In this document: positions 1-9,334 of the stretch, in pieces | How positions within the stretch are numbered: the first letter of the stretch is position 1 | Layout: each line of letters begins with the position of its first letter | NCBI GenBank assembly: GCA_026182355.1 | Contig: JAPFBL010000167.1 | Coordinates: 781,001-845,000, forward strand | Reading direction: 5' to 3' | From: Hermatobates lingyangjiaoensis | Lineage: Eukaryota > Arthropoda > Insecta > Hemiptera > Hermatobatidae | Length of the DNA: 64,000 bases | Position numbers and translations under genes: made by a program | Notes under the pieces: generated by a model | The model's database searches: none | What the model saw: only the letters and a program-made list of their open reading frames with translations | What the model was told of the DNA's origin: nothing

Positions 1-80
1 AATGAGAGCCGAAAGCTTGTACGCATTTTTATTTAGTTTGTTAATTTAGTGATTAATACAGTGATTAAGATTTAGTTTTT
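1..80 (+). mobile_element. family J repeat, cut by the window edge
   Basis: The first bases read AATGAGAGCCGAAAGCTTG, matching the second half of the family J hammerhead core at 45,777-45,795 (loop, AGCC of stem II, GAAA, GCTTG). The CTGATGA half would lie to the left, outside the window. The following AT-rich bases do not clearly match the 45-kb copy. PLE-like coding fragments follow at 112, as they do in the 45-kb copy, so this is probably the pseudo-LTR of the same PLE lineage. Confidence 0.55.
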
Positions 81-111
81 CGTGTTTGACCTATGTTTAT
101 TGTGTGTGTTA

Positions 112-240
112 ATGTCTTTTGCTAACCTTCTTTGGAAGCTACCAGAGTCTCACCGCAAAGTGATACGAAAAGTAGAGAGTGTCAACAAGAAACTGGTCAA
201 TGCAGAAGCTGCTGCTTATTTTAATAATATATATATATAT
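112..240 (+). pseudogene. Penelope-like element N-terminal coding fragment, ending in (TA)n
   Basis: The plus frame reads FANLLWKLPESHRKV, then a charged stretch ending KKLVNAEAAAYFNNI, and then runs straight into TATATA. A close copy lies at 39,260-39,395 with the same protein and the same breakpoint. Related segments (RKI..NAEAAVAFNNI) occur at 45.9 kb beside a hammerhead repeat. Protein conservation between diverged copies argues that it was once coding. I assign it to the PLE ORF N terminus from its position between hammerhead repeats and PLE material; the family assignment is inference. Confidence 0.5.
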
Positions 241-485
241 GTTGTTGAAGGCCACAGCGGCTTCAGTATTTACGATCTTTCTCAGTAATTGTTCCTTTTT
301 TCTGAACATTTTTCTGAAGGTTACGCTGTGGCCTTCAACAACATTGTTTAGAAGAAGATTTGCTGCCCATTTATACGAATATTGTTCAGAAAAAAGGAAC
401 AATTACTGAGAAAGATCGTAAATACTGAAACCGCTGTGGCCTTCAACAACATTTGTTTAGAAGAAGATTTGCTGCCCATTTATAC

Positions 486-490
<5 letters not shown>
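240..490. mobile_element. inverted PLE 5' fragments around a TA junction
   Basis: Bases 241-310 (minus) and 385-470 (plus) are an inverted repeat: both encode QLLRKI.N.E.AVAFNNI. The plus arm continues with CLEEDLLPIYTNI and then enters (TA)n at 487. A third partial copy of the end part lies at 315-370. The same protein segment occurs in both arms of the 45.5-46.0 kb palindrome. The arrangement looks like repeated template switching or head-to-head insertion of the same PLE 5' region. No complete frame survives. Confidence 0.5.
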
Positions 491-532
<42 letters not shown>

Positions 533-582
533 TGAATGATGGATAGATAGATAATTAGGTAGATTGATAAAGAGGGGTAGAA

Positions 583-617
<35 letters not shown>

Positions 618-620
618 AGT
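487..620. repeat. (TA)n followed by (GA)n microsatellite
   Basis: About 45 bp of TA run from 487, then a short GATA-like stretch, then GA dinucleotides at 579-620. Open frames across it on the minus strand are translations of the repeat (IYIYIY and SLSLSL) and are not genes. Confidence 0.95.
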
Positions 621-1440
621 GAGCCAAGGTGAATGGACAAACATACAAACACATGAGTTTGCGCACGCAAAGAATAAATATATGGATATTCACGCACACA
701 CTAGACACATATAGATATGAACATACGACATAGATCAATATATGCATACATGAATAGACTTGTGTACCTGAAAGTATGTATATGTACAGGTATGTGTGCA
801 GCTATTTAAATACTCTAGTTTTTAGGTATCCAGAATCCTCAAAAGAGGATTTTGTGAAATGACAGAAAAAAAAATCTTTTTAGAATAAATTTTTAATAAA
901 TATTATATTTTAATTAAACTAAATAGATTTACTATTATATACAGGAACAAAATGTATATTTTATATTATTCATTATATTAAAAAGAAATATATCAGTTAT
1001 GAGGCATTGATGCTTTAATTACACATATAGCCGTATATGCCATGAGCCGAATTCGGTCTGCAGTCCATAATTTGCCCATCAGTGTTCGATTATAATGCAC
1101 TGATGCACTTGACGTATCCACAGTCTGCAAGGGACGTCTTGACTGAACCTCTCTCAGAGATGCCCATCACAGTGGATGCTTACTAATGAATGTATTATTA
1201 ATTAATTACTAATGTTGATAGTCCCAGCATAATTGATTTTACTTAGTTAATCACTTATTTACTAATTAATAAATGAATCGTTTAATTAATTCAATACTTT
1301 TGATTTTGTTATCTTTGCGTAATTAGTTGATATGTGAAAGACTGTGCGAAACAGTTGAAATTAGCATTGTTGAAGGGGGGGGGGGGGAGGTAAAACTGAC
1401 TAGTCAAGGGTTATTAACGAAGGACTTCAATTGGACACTG
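621..1440. other. no recognised feature; poly-G tract
   Basis: AT-rich sequence with degenerate ATAC/ACAC tracts (640-800) and an ATTAATTA-rich stretch (1,190-1,300). The segment 1,020-1,180 is less AT-rich but matches nothing I recognise. A run of 13 G lies near 1,375. No supported gene. Confidence 0.6.
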
Positions 1441-1659
1441 CCTGTCCACTTAACTCCATTAGATAAGGGCTGCTCCAGTATGAATTATAATTGCCCCCGA
1501 CTCGTTGGCCAGCCACTCTCTTCCCCTTTCTACCTATTGTGCTTTTCTTTTCCATTCTCTCACATCACAGAGACCTATTAGTATTGTTTCCCTCTTTCTC
1601 ACACACTCATATACACTTCAAGTCATCTTTGATCTTTTTTTCGAAATCGCTAATAATAA

Positions 1660-1775
1660 AACGCCTGTATTGTTCTCAGCACTGCTGTCGTGGCTGATTA
1701 GCCTTCTCTTGGGAGTACCATCTTACTTACAATTTCTGGCTCAAGTACATCTATTTTTTCAGCCGGGGGTCCGTT
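1660..1775 (-). pseudogene. R1-like non-LTR retrotransposon ORF2 C-terminal remnant, copy 1
   Basis: On the minus strand the frame reads LEPEIVSKMVLPREG, a stop, then SATTAVLRTIQ. This fits the tail of R1/I-group reverse transcriptase ORFs, which end in a segment of the form TPE.IV..ML followed by a tryptophan-containing helix and a VLR.K motif. The copy at 2,005-2,160 shows the same pattern much better. Both are preceded on the minus strand by the same GGACCCCCGG block. One stop interrupts this copy. Family level is moderately secure, clade less so. Confidence 0.45.
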
Positions 1776-2004
1776 TTTTTTTTCTTTTTCGTCGTAGGAT
1801 GTGGAAAAATCTGTTCATCAGATCCCTTAGCAAGACGTCTTGCTTAGGGTATGTGGGGTTGGGAGTCCCGACCCACTAAAAAACCACATCCTATTTCCTG
1901 GCAATACCCGACACGGAAACCGTTTGCACATTACTTCATGCCGGTGCCTCAGTCCTCCTGAATAGGATTCACATTCTTGTCCCCATTCGTTTACCTATGA
2001 ATTA

Positions 2005-2160
2005 TCATTGCCCTTGCCTCACACTTTCATTCTTCTTATGACGGAGAACCGCCTCTACAAAGTTTGCAGCTTTTGACCAATTTTCTGCATTTTGGAGCAT
2101 CTTTTGAACTATGGTCTCTGGAGTGACCTCACCCAGTGATGGCCGGGGGTCCGTTAACAT
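2005..2160 (-). pseudogene. R1-like non-LTR retrotransposon ORF2 C-terminus, copy 2
   Basis: Minus-strand translation gives LGEVTPETIVQKMLQNAEN, then WSKAANFVEAVLRHKKNE, and a stop at 2,005-2,007. The motif TPETIVQKML, the single tryptophan and the terminal VLRHKK match the C-terminal tail of R1-clade ORF2 proteins, including the usual position of the stop. Only about 50 codons remain; the RT domain is absent, so this is a truncated remnant and not an active element. The 1.8-2.0 kb sequence next to it may be its 3' UTR. Confidence 0.65.
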
Positions 2161-2234
2161 CATTCCAATTGTGATTATTGTTTAAAAAAGGTGTTAAACC
2201 TATTTCTGAAACAATAGACCTTATTCATTCCGCA

Positions 2235-2557
2235 GAAGGGCCAGGCTAGCTCAGTGGTTATGTGCTCACCTCTGAAGTGATAGGACCGGGGTTCGATCCC
2301 CACCTGGCCCTCGATTTATTCATGCGGAAGGTGAATAAATCTGAGCACGTCGTCCCTCGGAGAAGGACGTTAAACTGTCGGTCCCGAGCCTGTAAGATGT
2401 CAGGTACTCGTTAAAGATCCCAACACTAAATACACTTGAGTTAGACAAAATTTAGGACTCCCACTGTAGAATCAATCTTCTTTGTGGTATCACAAAGGGC
2501 CAATGCTCGGCCTAAGTGTGTTACCTTGTGGGACTGCCACTGAAACCTAACCTAACC
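2235..2557 (+). mobile_element. tRNA-derived SINE, subtype A, with perfect 13-bp target duplication
   Basis: The head begins GGGCCAGGCTAGCTCAG and has an A box (TAGCTCAGTGG) and a B box (GGTTCGATCCC) of a pol III tRNA promoter. The conserved body contains GAATAAATCTGAGCACGTCG and GGACGTTAA. The tail ends in repeated AACCT units. The target duplication TATTCATTCCGCA lies at 2,222-2,234 and again at 2,558-2,570, fixing both ends. This is the best-preserved copy and the reference for the others. The (AACCT)n tail suggests mobilisation by a LINE with that 3' repeat. Confidence 0.92.
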
Positions 2558-2570
2558 TATTCATTCCGCA

Positions 2571-2860
2571 TAACTAGAATATGAATAAAGTAAAAACGAA
2601 TAAATGAATCTTACCTAAATGTGTCTTCGGAAAGAAGAAGAAATATTGTGGAAAGTGCGCTCATAAAGAACTTTTATGAGAAATTAATAAACAATAGCCT
2701 AGGACTCTATAAATTGGATGAAGTTTTGATTAGTGGAATAATTAAACAGATGAAGACTTCTTCATCATTAAAGACATCCAGGGTTACCAACAAATCTAGA
2801 AACTTCAATCAACCAGTTTAACAAGTATTTATTATTTTTTAGTTCACTTGCTCTATAACG
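2571..2860. other. no recognised feature
   Basis: An open frame at 2,621-2,821 (plus, 66 aa) has many lysines and serines but no motif I know; it lacks a neighbour or promoter context and is probably chance. Confidence 0.5.
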
Positions 2861-2864
2861 ATGT

Positions 2865-2935
2865 GTTGACGAAAGGCCTTAGAGCATTGTTTCCAAATGA
2901 GTTTCATTGTGGTCAATTAATCAATATATATGTAT
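2865..2935 (+). mobile_element. family L repeat arm
   Basis: GTTGACGAAAGGCCTTAG and the following GAGCATTG match both arms of the palindrome at 20,155-20,320 and the copy at 26,180. It ends beside a TA-rich tract at 2,925. The hammerhead core is incomplete here: GAAA and the flank are present but CTGANGA and stem II are not. Confidence 0.6.
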
Positions 2936-3044
2936 ACATATATATATGTTTTTCTCTTTCCTGTGTGAACTATATATAAAACAATAATGAATTGTTGACC
3001 GTGGGACAGAGATATAAATAAAGAAGACAAATCGGAATGCGATC

Positions 3045-3333
3045 AGTTTCCTCCACTTCCAGTCAAACTCTCATTGTTGCCGACGTTTCGATTTTATTCA
3101 AAATCTTTTTTTAAAGGCAAAAGTAGAAGTATTTGAAAATGAACGAAGTATTACAAATTACAACACAAGAAAAAATTACTTTTTTTGTAATGTAATTTGT
3201 AATAGTTCGTTCATTTTCAAATATTCCAACTTTTGCCTTTGACAAAGATTTTGAATAAAATCGAAACGTCGGCAATGAGAGTTTGATTGCAAGTGGAAGA
3301 AACTGACCACATCCCGATTTGTCCTTTTTTGTT

Positions 3334-3345
<12 letters not shown>
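3045..3345. mobile_element. family F palindrome (GAAACGTCGG type)
   Basis: Two arms of about 100 bp around a centre near 3,175: CCGACGTTTCGATTTTATTC on the left and its complement on the right, followed outward by CAATGAGAGTTTGA. The right arm has a hairpin GATTTT..AAAATC directly before GAAACGTCGG. The CTGANGA position reads TTGACAA, so the ribozyme core is degenerate. Ends in a (TA)n at 3,340. Other family F copies: 15.7, 19.3-19.5 and 40.9 kb. Confidence 0.7.
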
Positions 3346-3379
<34 letters not shown>

Positions 3380-3480
3380 GTTCAGTGTAGAAAAAGAAAC
3401 ATAGAGAAATTATAAGCACACACTTACAGTCACTAATTTTCGGTTTGAACCGTCTTCAGGTGAGATAAGAGATAATGTTC
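3336..3480 (-). mobile_element. family D hammerhead repeat, single arm
   Basis: On the minus strand: CTGAAGA, hairpin GGTT-CAA-ACC, then GAAAA (core 3,437-3,459). The same arm, with flank AACATAGAGAAAT, recurs at 38,420-38,530 and in the palindrome at 50.9 kb. It abuts a (TA)n at 3,340-3,373. Confidence 0.7.
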
Positions 3481-4435
3481 TTTTCAATATTACAAGTGCA
3501 TTAATTGTTCTTTAGACTGTCTACGCTTATCTAGTAATGATATATTTTTAACATCATTTATATTATTTTTATACCATTCTTACTTTGCTAATTCTTATAT
3601 ATGTCTATACAATTTATATTTATTTCCACTTCACTAGAAAAATAGAATACTTAATTACCACAATGTATATAATGCAAAAGTTCACCTTGTAAGTTTTGTG
3701 GGCTTAAAGAATTTGTCAAACTGAATCAATATGACTATTCAAGGAACATATTTTAATATCTTTGAAAACAGTAATTTAGTGTAATAGTTATACCTATTTT
3801 TCATTATTTACCTAAGTAATTTCTGGCCTTAAACAATCTTATCTCTTATTTTGTATTGTTACTTTATTATTTGTATTTGTATTTGTATTTTTGTTTTATT
3901 TACGTACTTACTATGAATGGTAGCGGTATTTGACATCATACAAAGAATTCAAATTCTGTGTCTAGAAGAGGTATCACTAAACCTTTGATCACATTATATC
4001 TGTATTATATCACAAACATCATACCAAAATAGACAAAGATTTTTGTCAAATCCTACCTAAAACTATAAAAGTGAGGAATACCTCTCTATTTACATTTATG
4101 AATGACATTAATGAACATAAAATCTGATGTTATATTGAGTTTCAACAATGGCATATGTTATTACAACAACATTTCATGCGTTATGTCATATGTTATTTTA
4201 TTACAACAGTATTACTGCAGAGTGTACGAGTCCGATGAGTTTCAGGCTCTCAGTTTAATTAGTTTTATGAGATGTCATGTTCACTATTCTAATAAATAAT
4301 AAAGCGATTACAGTTAAATTTAAACAAATGACACATACTGATTAAATGTAAAGAGCACAAAACATCAGTTGGTAGTTAATGAGTTTGTATTGTGTTTACT
4401 TATAGTAAAGTTGAGTGTAGGTCACTCTAGATCTT
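3481..4435. other. AT-rich, nothing recognised
   Basis: No repeat family, RNA or supported coding region seen. The 65-aa frame at 4,102-4,299 has no recognisable motif. Confidence 0.6.
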
Positions 4436-4439
4436 ATTG

Positions 4440-4728
4440 TTTAAACCGATCCCCTAGCAGATGATAACGTCACTTGTTTACTGGCTTTTTGTTTGATCGG
4501 TGATTTTAAAGATTCTATATTGGGAGTCCTAAATTTTGCCTAACTCAAGCGCATTTCGAGTAGGGATCTTTAACGAGTACCTGGCATCGTACAGGCTTAA
4601 CGTCCTCTCCCAGGGACGTCGTACGCAAATTTATTCACCTCCCGCATGAATAAATCTAGGGCCAGATTGTGATCGAACCCCGAACTACCAGCCCAGAGGC
4701 GAATACGTTAACCTCTGAACTAACCTAA
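4440..4728 (-). mobile_element. tRNA-derived SINE, subtype B tail
   Basis: Minus-strand copy: the tRNA-like head lies at the right (4,665-4,728, degraded A box, B box as its complement ATCGAACCC), the body with the GGACGT block in the middle. The 3' tail contains the complement of CTTTTTGTTTGATCGG. This tail is shared with copies at 20.8 and 55.8 kb but not with subtype A. Confidence 0.8.
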
Positions 4729-4767
4729 CACATTATTAATTACGAATGTACGACTCCTTAGATCAAT

Positions 4768-4807
4768 TCTTTTTGAAGATGGGTGATACCTGAAACCGGT
4801 CAACGAG
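4768..4807 (+). ncRNA. family K hammerhead-like core
   Basis: TTGAAGA (first base C to T), then stem II GGGT/ACCT around GAT, GAAA at 4,792-4,795, minimal helix III CCGG, TC, then AACGAG. Stem I can start with two A-U pairs to the TT before the core. The pattern fits the minimal type I hammerheads of PLEs, but the C-to-U change in the core would be expected to weaken it. Single copy in the window. Confidence 0.45.
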
Positions 4808-4857
4808 CTATAGCAGCACTATACGAGGTAAAACATTGTATTCATTTGATATTTTAC

Positions 4858-5525
4858 AACAGAGGTTCCCAAAGTGGGTTCCGCAGAACAAAATGGTTCC
4901 TTAACGGATTATCTAGGGTTCCGCGAAAACATTTAGAAAAAACATGTTTCTAAATTTTTTTTTTAGTAGGTATGAATTTATTCTGTGTTTCTTGTGAATC
5001 GTGAAACCGAATAGTGTGTATATCTACTTATACATATAAGTGGAAGTACTCAAAACTTTATTCATATTTGAATCAGCAGTCAGTGTTTCGAGCTATTTGA
5101 TTCCCGAATTTCCTTCTATTGCAAAAATAGCACTTCACACATTGCTGCCATTTCCCACTACCTACTTATGTAAAACCGGATTTTCCTTTTATACTCCTAT
5201 AAAAACTAAATACCGAAGTATTGACTTAAAAGTCAAACTCTCAACTATAAAGCCAAAAATAATTACAAAATAAACTTTACATTAAAAATGCTGATAATTC
5301 TGTTTTATGTGTTATGTACTTGTGGAAAATATGAAAATTAAAATCTTTTAGTTTTGAATGTTTTTTTCGTTAAAATACACATTGCAGTAATATTCTTTTT
5401 TAATTGTTTTTAAACATACGTACTATTTATATATTTATATTATGATTATATAAAATCATTAGAATCTGTGGTTCCAGGGAAAGTTACTGAAGCAAAAAGG
5501 GTTCCTCGGAACCCTTTATTCAACC
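4858..5525 (+). mobile_element. internally deleted hAT transposon of the ZBED5-like group
   Basis: The left end reads CAGAGGTTCCCAAAGTGGG, typical of hAT inverted repeats that begin CAG(A/G)GGTTCCCA. At the other side GGGTTCCTCGGAACCC (about 5,500-5,515) is the complement of the inner part of that end, but the outermost bases and an 8-bp target duplication are not visible, so the right terminus is damaged. A transposase C-terminal fragment lies inside. Confidence 0.6.
5040..5273 (+). pseudogene. hAT transposase C-terminal fragment (ZBED5/SCAND3-like)
   Basis: The frame reads EFPSIAKIALHTLLPFPTTY, then LCKTGFSFYTPIKTKYRS, and ends SIDLKVKLSTIKPKI. This is the hAT dimerisation region as found in ZBED5-like proteins, where the family normally has L.PF.TTYLCE.GFS....IK.KYR.RL. 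The acidic residue after TTYLC is K here. Only about 78 codons remain, with no BED finger or catalytic core; it lies between hAT-type ends. The visible methionine is internal to the domain, so it is a remnant. Confidence 0.75.
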
Positions 5526-5654
5526 TTCGGTTGAATAATCAAAGTCTTTCGGTTGGTAAACGCAGCAGTCTCCCTGTCGACACTCACGCTAATTCCCACC
5601 ACCTCAGCTTCAATGATTGTTTCACAGTCTAAGTTCTCAAACAAGTCCCCAGAG

Positions 5655-5765
5655 ATAATAGACAAGTTACTTTAAAAGCTTTTGAGGAAGCCAACATTTG
5701 GCTCCTAGGAGCACGCTCGAAACCTGGCTTGAATTTAAACCGCTATTTTGTTATTTCTTTATTTT
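5655..5765 (+). mobile_element. family N repeat arm
   Basis: TTTTGAGGAAGCC, a hairpin AGCC..GGCT, then CTCCTAGGAGC and GCTCGAAACCTGG. A diverged copy lies on the minus strand at 14,330-14,420. The order TGAGGA, hairpin, GAAA resembles the hammerhead families but stem II would be long and imperfect, so it is listed as a relative only. The flanks 5,526-5,654 and 5,766-5,939 hold nothing recognised. Confidence 0.45.
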
Positions 5766-5944
5766 ATTTTTTTATTTTTTATTTTAATTTAAATAATTTC
5801 GTATATATTACTTTATTTTTTGTTTTCTTTACCTTTATTCTCCTTTTTAAAAATAATTTTTTTTCCTTGATCTCGACTTCCTAGTAAAATTTTTATTTTT
5901 CTTCTTTGCGGCAACACTGCTTTAGCCCTCACCCAGTGAGTTCT

Positions 5945-6075
5945 TTAGTTGACATTCGTCCCTCCGTCACCTCTTCTCCTGAGGCGATCGTCATTACGGT
6001 CGAATTATTGAAAAGTGAGTCTTTGTTATGTTTCTGTCTATGTGTCCATATATATTTTAAGTATATATATATATG
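5945..6075 (+). mobile_element. family B repeat, degenerate copy ending in (TA)n
   Basis: CGTCCCTCCGTCA, CTTCTCCTGAGG, TACGGTCGAATTATTGAAAA and GTGAGTC match the family B right arm at 20,404-20,480. The core GAAA reads GAAT and stem II has lost bases, so no ribozyme is predicted here. Confidence 0.65.
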
Positions 6076-6297
6076 TATAAAATAAATTCAAAACGAAGGA
6101 AACACACAGAAAGACACAGACATAACGGTGACTTTCTGCAGGACTCTTCGCTCTTCACACCTCCTGATGACGACGATGGTCGAAATATCGATGTGAGTTA
6201 TGTCTGTGTCTTTCTGTGTGTTTCCTTCGTTTTGAATTTATTTTATTTTAAAAAGTCCGCTGGACTATTTCTTTTAATTGTATATATATATATATAT
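6075..6297. mobile_element. family C palindrome with hammerhead core
   Basis: Left arm 6,079-6,126 and right arm 6,207-6,250 are inverted copies (AAATTCAAAACGAAGG and GTGTCTTTCTGTG segments). The right side carries the core at 6,164-6,185 and a unique end AAAGTCCGCTGGACTATTTC before (TA)n. Copies at 11.6 and 13.7 kb share that end (GTCTGCTGGACCGTTTC; CGATTCTTCGGACTG). The 84-aa frame over it is translation of the repeat. Confidence 0.7.
6155..6197 (+). ncRNA. family C hammerhead core
   Basis: CTGATGA at 6,164-6,170, stem II GAC(6,172-6,174)/GTC(6,179-6,181) around GATG, GAAA at 6,182-6,185. All invariant core bases are present, but stem II is only 3 bp and stem I pairing is weak. Confidence 0.55.
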
Positions 6298-6417
6298 GTA
6301 AAGATTACACATAAACACGTGAAATAACAATCAATGATCAAACCACAATAAGAAAATGGGAAAACAAGACTAAGATCTTTCAACCGTAACAAGCCGTCTT
6401 CGTCAGAGTCAGTTGGA
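6298..6417 (-). mobile_element. family A hammerhead repeat, single arm
   Basis: Starts after (TA)n with AAGATT and CACGTGAAATAACAATCAA, the complement of the long right end seen in the family A palindromes. The hammerhead segment is 6,368-6,410 on the minus strand. Stem II has one change (GACGG for GACCG) that breaks a pair. Confidence 0.75.
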
Positions 6418-6639
6418 TTTTTGACTATTATTATTATTATTACTATTATTAATTTTCTTAATCTATTTATTCTCTATTAGTCCAGTTATACCGTTGACCT
6501 TTCAACTCTTTTATTCTAACCGCTTGTTTCTTGTTCATTATTGACCTTTGACCTTCTCTTTATATTAACCTGTACTATCCTTTTAATCTATTTATAGCAA
6601 TGACTAAGCATGAGTCATCGATTTTAATTTAACACGTCA

Positions 6640-6748
6640 CTTGGCCAACTCCTTTTCCAGTTGAACCCTGTTAGCAGAAATTTAGTTCGTAGGATCGAAT
6701 CTCTCAGTCTTAAGATCGTGAATGCCGAGACTGCGGTTAATTTTAATG

Positions 6749-6775
<27 letters not shown>
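6640..6775 (+). pseudogene. PLE-like N-terminal coding fragment ending in (TA)n
   Basis: The frame reads RNLVRRIESLSLKIVNAETA, then VNFNDI, and passes into TATATA at 6,750. This is a diverged relative of the segments at 0.1 and 39.3 kb, with the same junction (FN.I then TA). The region 6,418-6,639 is AT-rich with nothing recognised. Confidence 0.45.
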
Positions 6776-6779
<4 letters not shown>

Positions 6780-7680
6780 CTGCTTAATACAACTTCTAAT
6801 ACTATAAAAGTAAAGTTGGCTCCTAGCAGACGACATAAAGCTTTGAATTCTAGATGTTGTCATCTAGGCCATCTTTGTTTATTATTGGGTAGTCGCATTT
6901 AATAGTGCTATAAAATCAGTCACAACGATCAAACATCCACCACACCCCATCTTAAACGCAACAACTACCTTTTATTTATCTTCATAATTTATCTCTATCA
7001 TATATTTACTACAATTTTAACTGCCAATTTGGTTTCCCATAGAATCCGCAATGGAAGAATGGCACACTAAATAATAAAATATCTTTTATAAAGCCACTTA
7101 AATTTTTTTAATGCTATAGATTTAGGGTTGAATTGGAAAGTCTCTTATATTAATATAATGGCAAGGACGTTAAAAGGGCTGCCTCAAGGTAACTGGCTTT
7201 GGGCAGTGACAATCAATGCCCTTATTAGGGCAAATTAGGATCAATAGCCAGCGGCAGGTCTTGATTCCCTCATTAAAGCAGTTTTCAATGTATGTTTCTG
7301 AGATAAGGCTGATAAATTAGGCCTCTCTCCCGTCGCCCCTAAACCATTTTTTATTTCATTTTATTTATTTCATTTAAATTCATTCATGTCATAATTAATA
7401 ACCTTTAGTTATTAAGTTTATTATACGAAAGCGCTAATACTTACTCCTCAATTTTAAGAGGAAGAAGTTTTAATAAAAAAATGAGGACATTAAATGTATC
7501 GTTAAAATAAGGTGGTTATACTGAATATATGATTTATATTGTATGATGAAGAGAATATTTATAACTAATACGCGATATTGATTTTTTTTTACTTATAGGA
7601 TATTTATGTTTGCAACAGAATTTAATGTAGGATATTTGTATTAAATATAACATATTTATATTGAATATATGATTTTATAT
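6776..7680. other. AT-rich, nothing recognised
   Basis: Contains a few TA-rich stretches. A patch at 7,160-7,350 is less AT-rich but matches no family I know. Confidence 0.55.
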
Positions 7681-8170
7681 ATATGGAAGCGATTCATTTA
7701 TATATATATATATAAATATACACATATATACATCATATATATGTATGTATGTATATAAATGATGTAATTTTTTTGAGGGTTGAGGTCTAATGATTTAAAA
7801 CTAGTCCTTTTCCGACGTTTCGACATATATTTATATCATCTTCAGGGCAACAACATATTTGTTTTAGAATTAGCGCTACTATTATTACTATTTTGGTTAT
7901 TTATTACATTTTACATGTACAGTAACAGAGAGGAATTGATTGATAAATCAGTTATTTCGACTATGGATTTTTTTTTACATTGACTAAGGATATTGTTCTT
8001 ATTATTCAATTGCTTAGGACTTTCAAAGTAAAATTTTCATTGTATGGTATCAGAAAGGGCCAATGCAAAAAATATTGTATAGAGATCAATATTTAATTAC
8101 CTTGAAACGTCGGCAAAAGGACTAGTTTCAAATCATTAGACCTGAACCCTCAAAAAAATTACATCATATA
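7681..8170. mobile_element. family G inverted-repeat element
   Basis: Arms 7,757-7,815 and 8,108-8,165 are inverted copies (TGAGGGTTGAGGTCTAATG and complement) flanked by TA-rich tracts. The left side carries on the minus strand CTGAAGA, a stem II GATATA/TATGTC, and GAAACGTCGG (about 7,826-7,849). The 240-bp spacer resembles the sequence next to the family G arm at 10.6 kb (shared ACATGTACAGTAACA region). A hydrophobic frame in the spacer (ALLLLLF) is partly shared by both, but I do not support it as a gene. Confidence 0.65.
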
Positions 8171-8227
8171 AATATTAAGTGAAGAAACAAATCATGATGA
8201 ATATACTCGTATATATAAAGTTTTGTT

Positions 8228-8340
8228 TATCAACGACCAATAGCATTGTTGATAATACCAGTCCCCGATAGATGACCAAAGGTGAGCAATATTGAAATGC
8301 TTATCGTTTGGATGGGTGACCCTAATGACGTTGGATCCCT
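8228..8340 (+). pseudogene. 5S rRNA-derived sequence (pseudogene or SINE3-type head)
   Basis: CAACGACCAATAGCATTG begins like 5S rRNA, followed by an internal region with GATGACCAAAGGTGAGCAA and then TTTGGATGGGTGACC at 8,306-8,320, which corresponds to the well conserved TTGGATGGGTGACC of 5S rRNA. Spacing between these blocks is about that of 5S. It is diverged, especially in the middle, so it is not a functional gene. It could be a dispersed 5S pseudogene or the head of a 5S-derived SINE; only one copy is seen here. Confidence 0.6.
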
Positions 8341-8449
8341 TGGAAATATAGCTTTAAATAGGTATGGTTGAGACAGAAATGAATTCAAAGTGAATAAAAT
8401 AGAAAATAATACTCCATACTTTTGCTCCTTACAGAGCCTGAAAGGTGTT

Positions 8450-8688
8450 TGCCCGTGCTTAATTTTACTTTACTCAAGTGTATATAGAGTAGGGATTTTT
8501 AATGAGTACCTCATATCTTATAGCCTCGGGCCCAACCGACAGATTAACGATCTCTCCAAGGGAAGACGTGTTCAGATTTTTCACCTCTAGCGTAAACAAA
8601 TCTAGAGCCAGAGTGGTATTGAACCGCGGATTTACCAGTCCAGAGGCAAGCACGTAATCTACTGGTCTACTCTGGCCTCTAGCATTTA
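8450..8688 (-). mobile_element. tRNA-derived SINE, degraded copy
   Basis: Minus-strand copy with the body (AGTAGGGATTTTTAATGAG), the GACGTGTTCAGATTT block and a degraded tRNA head ending CTCTGGCCTC. The copy is older than that at 2.2 kb. Confidence 0.75.
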
Positions 8689-8689
8689 C

Positions 8690-9330
8690 AAAAAAATAAG
8701 CAAAATAGTAATTTATTGACTTACTATAAAATAACAGACCTTTTTATTAAACAAATGAAACTATACACAAATATTCAATCATGATATATTAGTAGTATTT
8801 GAAAAGCTTTTTGAAGGAGCCATGGCCAAGTTAAACGGACTTTTTGGGTGGACGACCTCTAGGTTAGGCCACTTAGCGAGAAGATTAACTCGAATATCTC
8901 TGTCTCTCCCATTATCTTCCACTCTTTTACAAGATGTTCTTTGATGACATCCTTTTCATTTGGCCTCATGGCAAACAGTCCCTTCACTAATTATCCAAGT
9001 TCTGAAATTTCTTTCTCTTCTCTTAACTTTACGCGTATCTCATCTTTCTTAATTTTTAATATTTTTCTTATTTTTTAAATTTTTTTTTCTTAGTTTAATT
9101 ATTTCTGTTATATTTATCTAATTTTCTTTATTTCCCCTTCCTCTGTAAGTTGGCTAAGCTGGTTAAGTACTCTTCAATGACATCAGTTCAGTCCTCGTTT
9201 GTCTTCTACGTGACTCATATCTTTCCGCCTGATACTTAATTCGTGGAACGTGTTATTTAATGATATATATATAGTACTGTATATAAAAAAATATAAATAT
9301 ATTTCCTAAATAGTGAATCAGTATACTTTT
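8690..9330. other. nothing recognised
   Basis: The segment 8,815-8,880 is less AT-rich. No repeat family, RNA or coding region recognised. Confidence 0.55.
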
Positions 9331-9334
9331 TTTT

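Noticed and set aside
443..747. Minus frames rich in IYIYIY and SLSLSL
   Set aside because: Translations of (TA)n and (GA)n microsatellites.
2235..2310. Functional tRNA gene
   Set aside because: A and B boxes are present but the sequence does not fold into a full cloverleaf and continues into a SINE body; it is multi-copy with target duplications.
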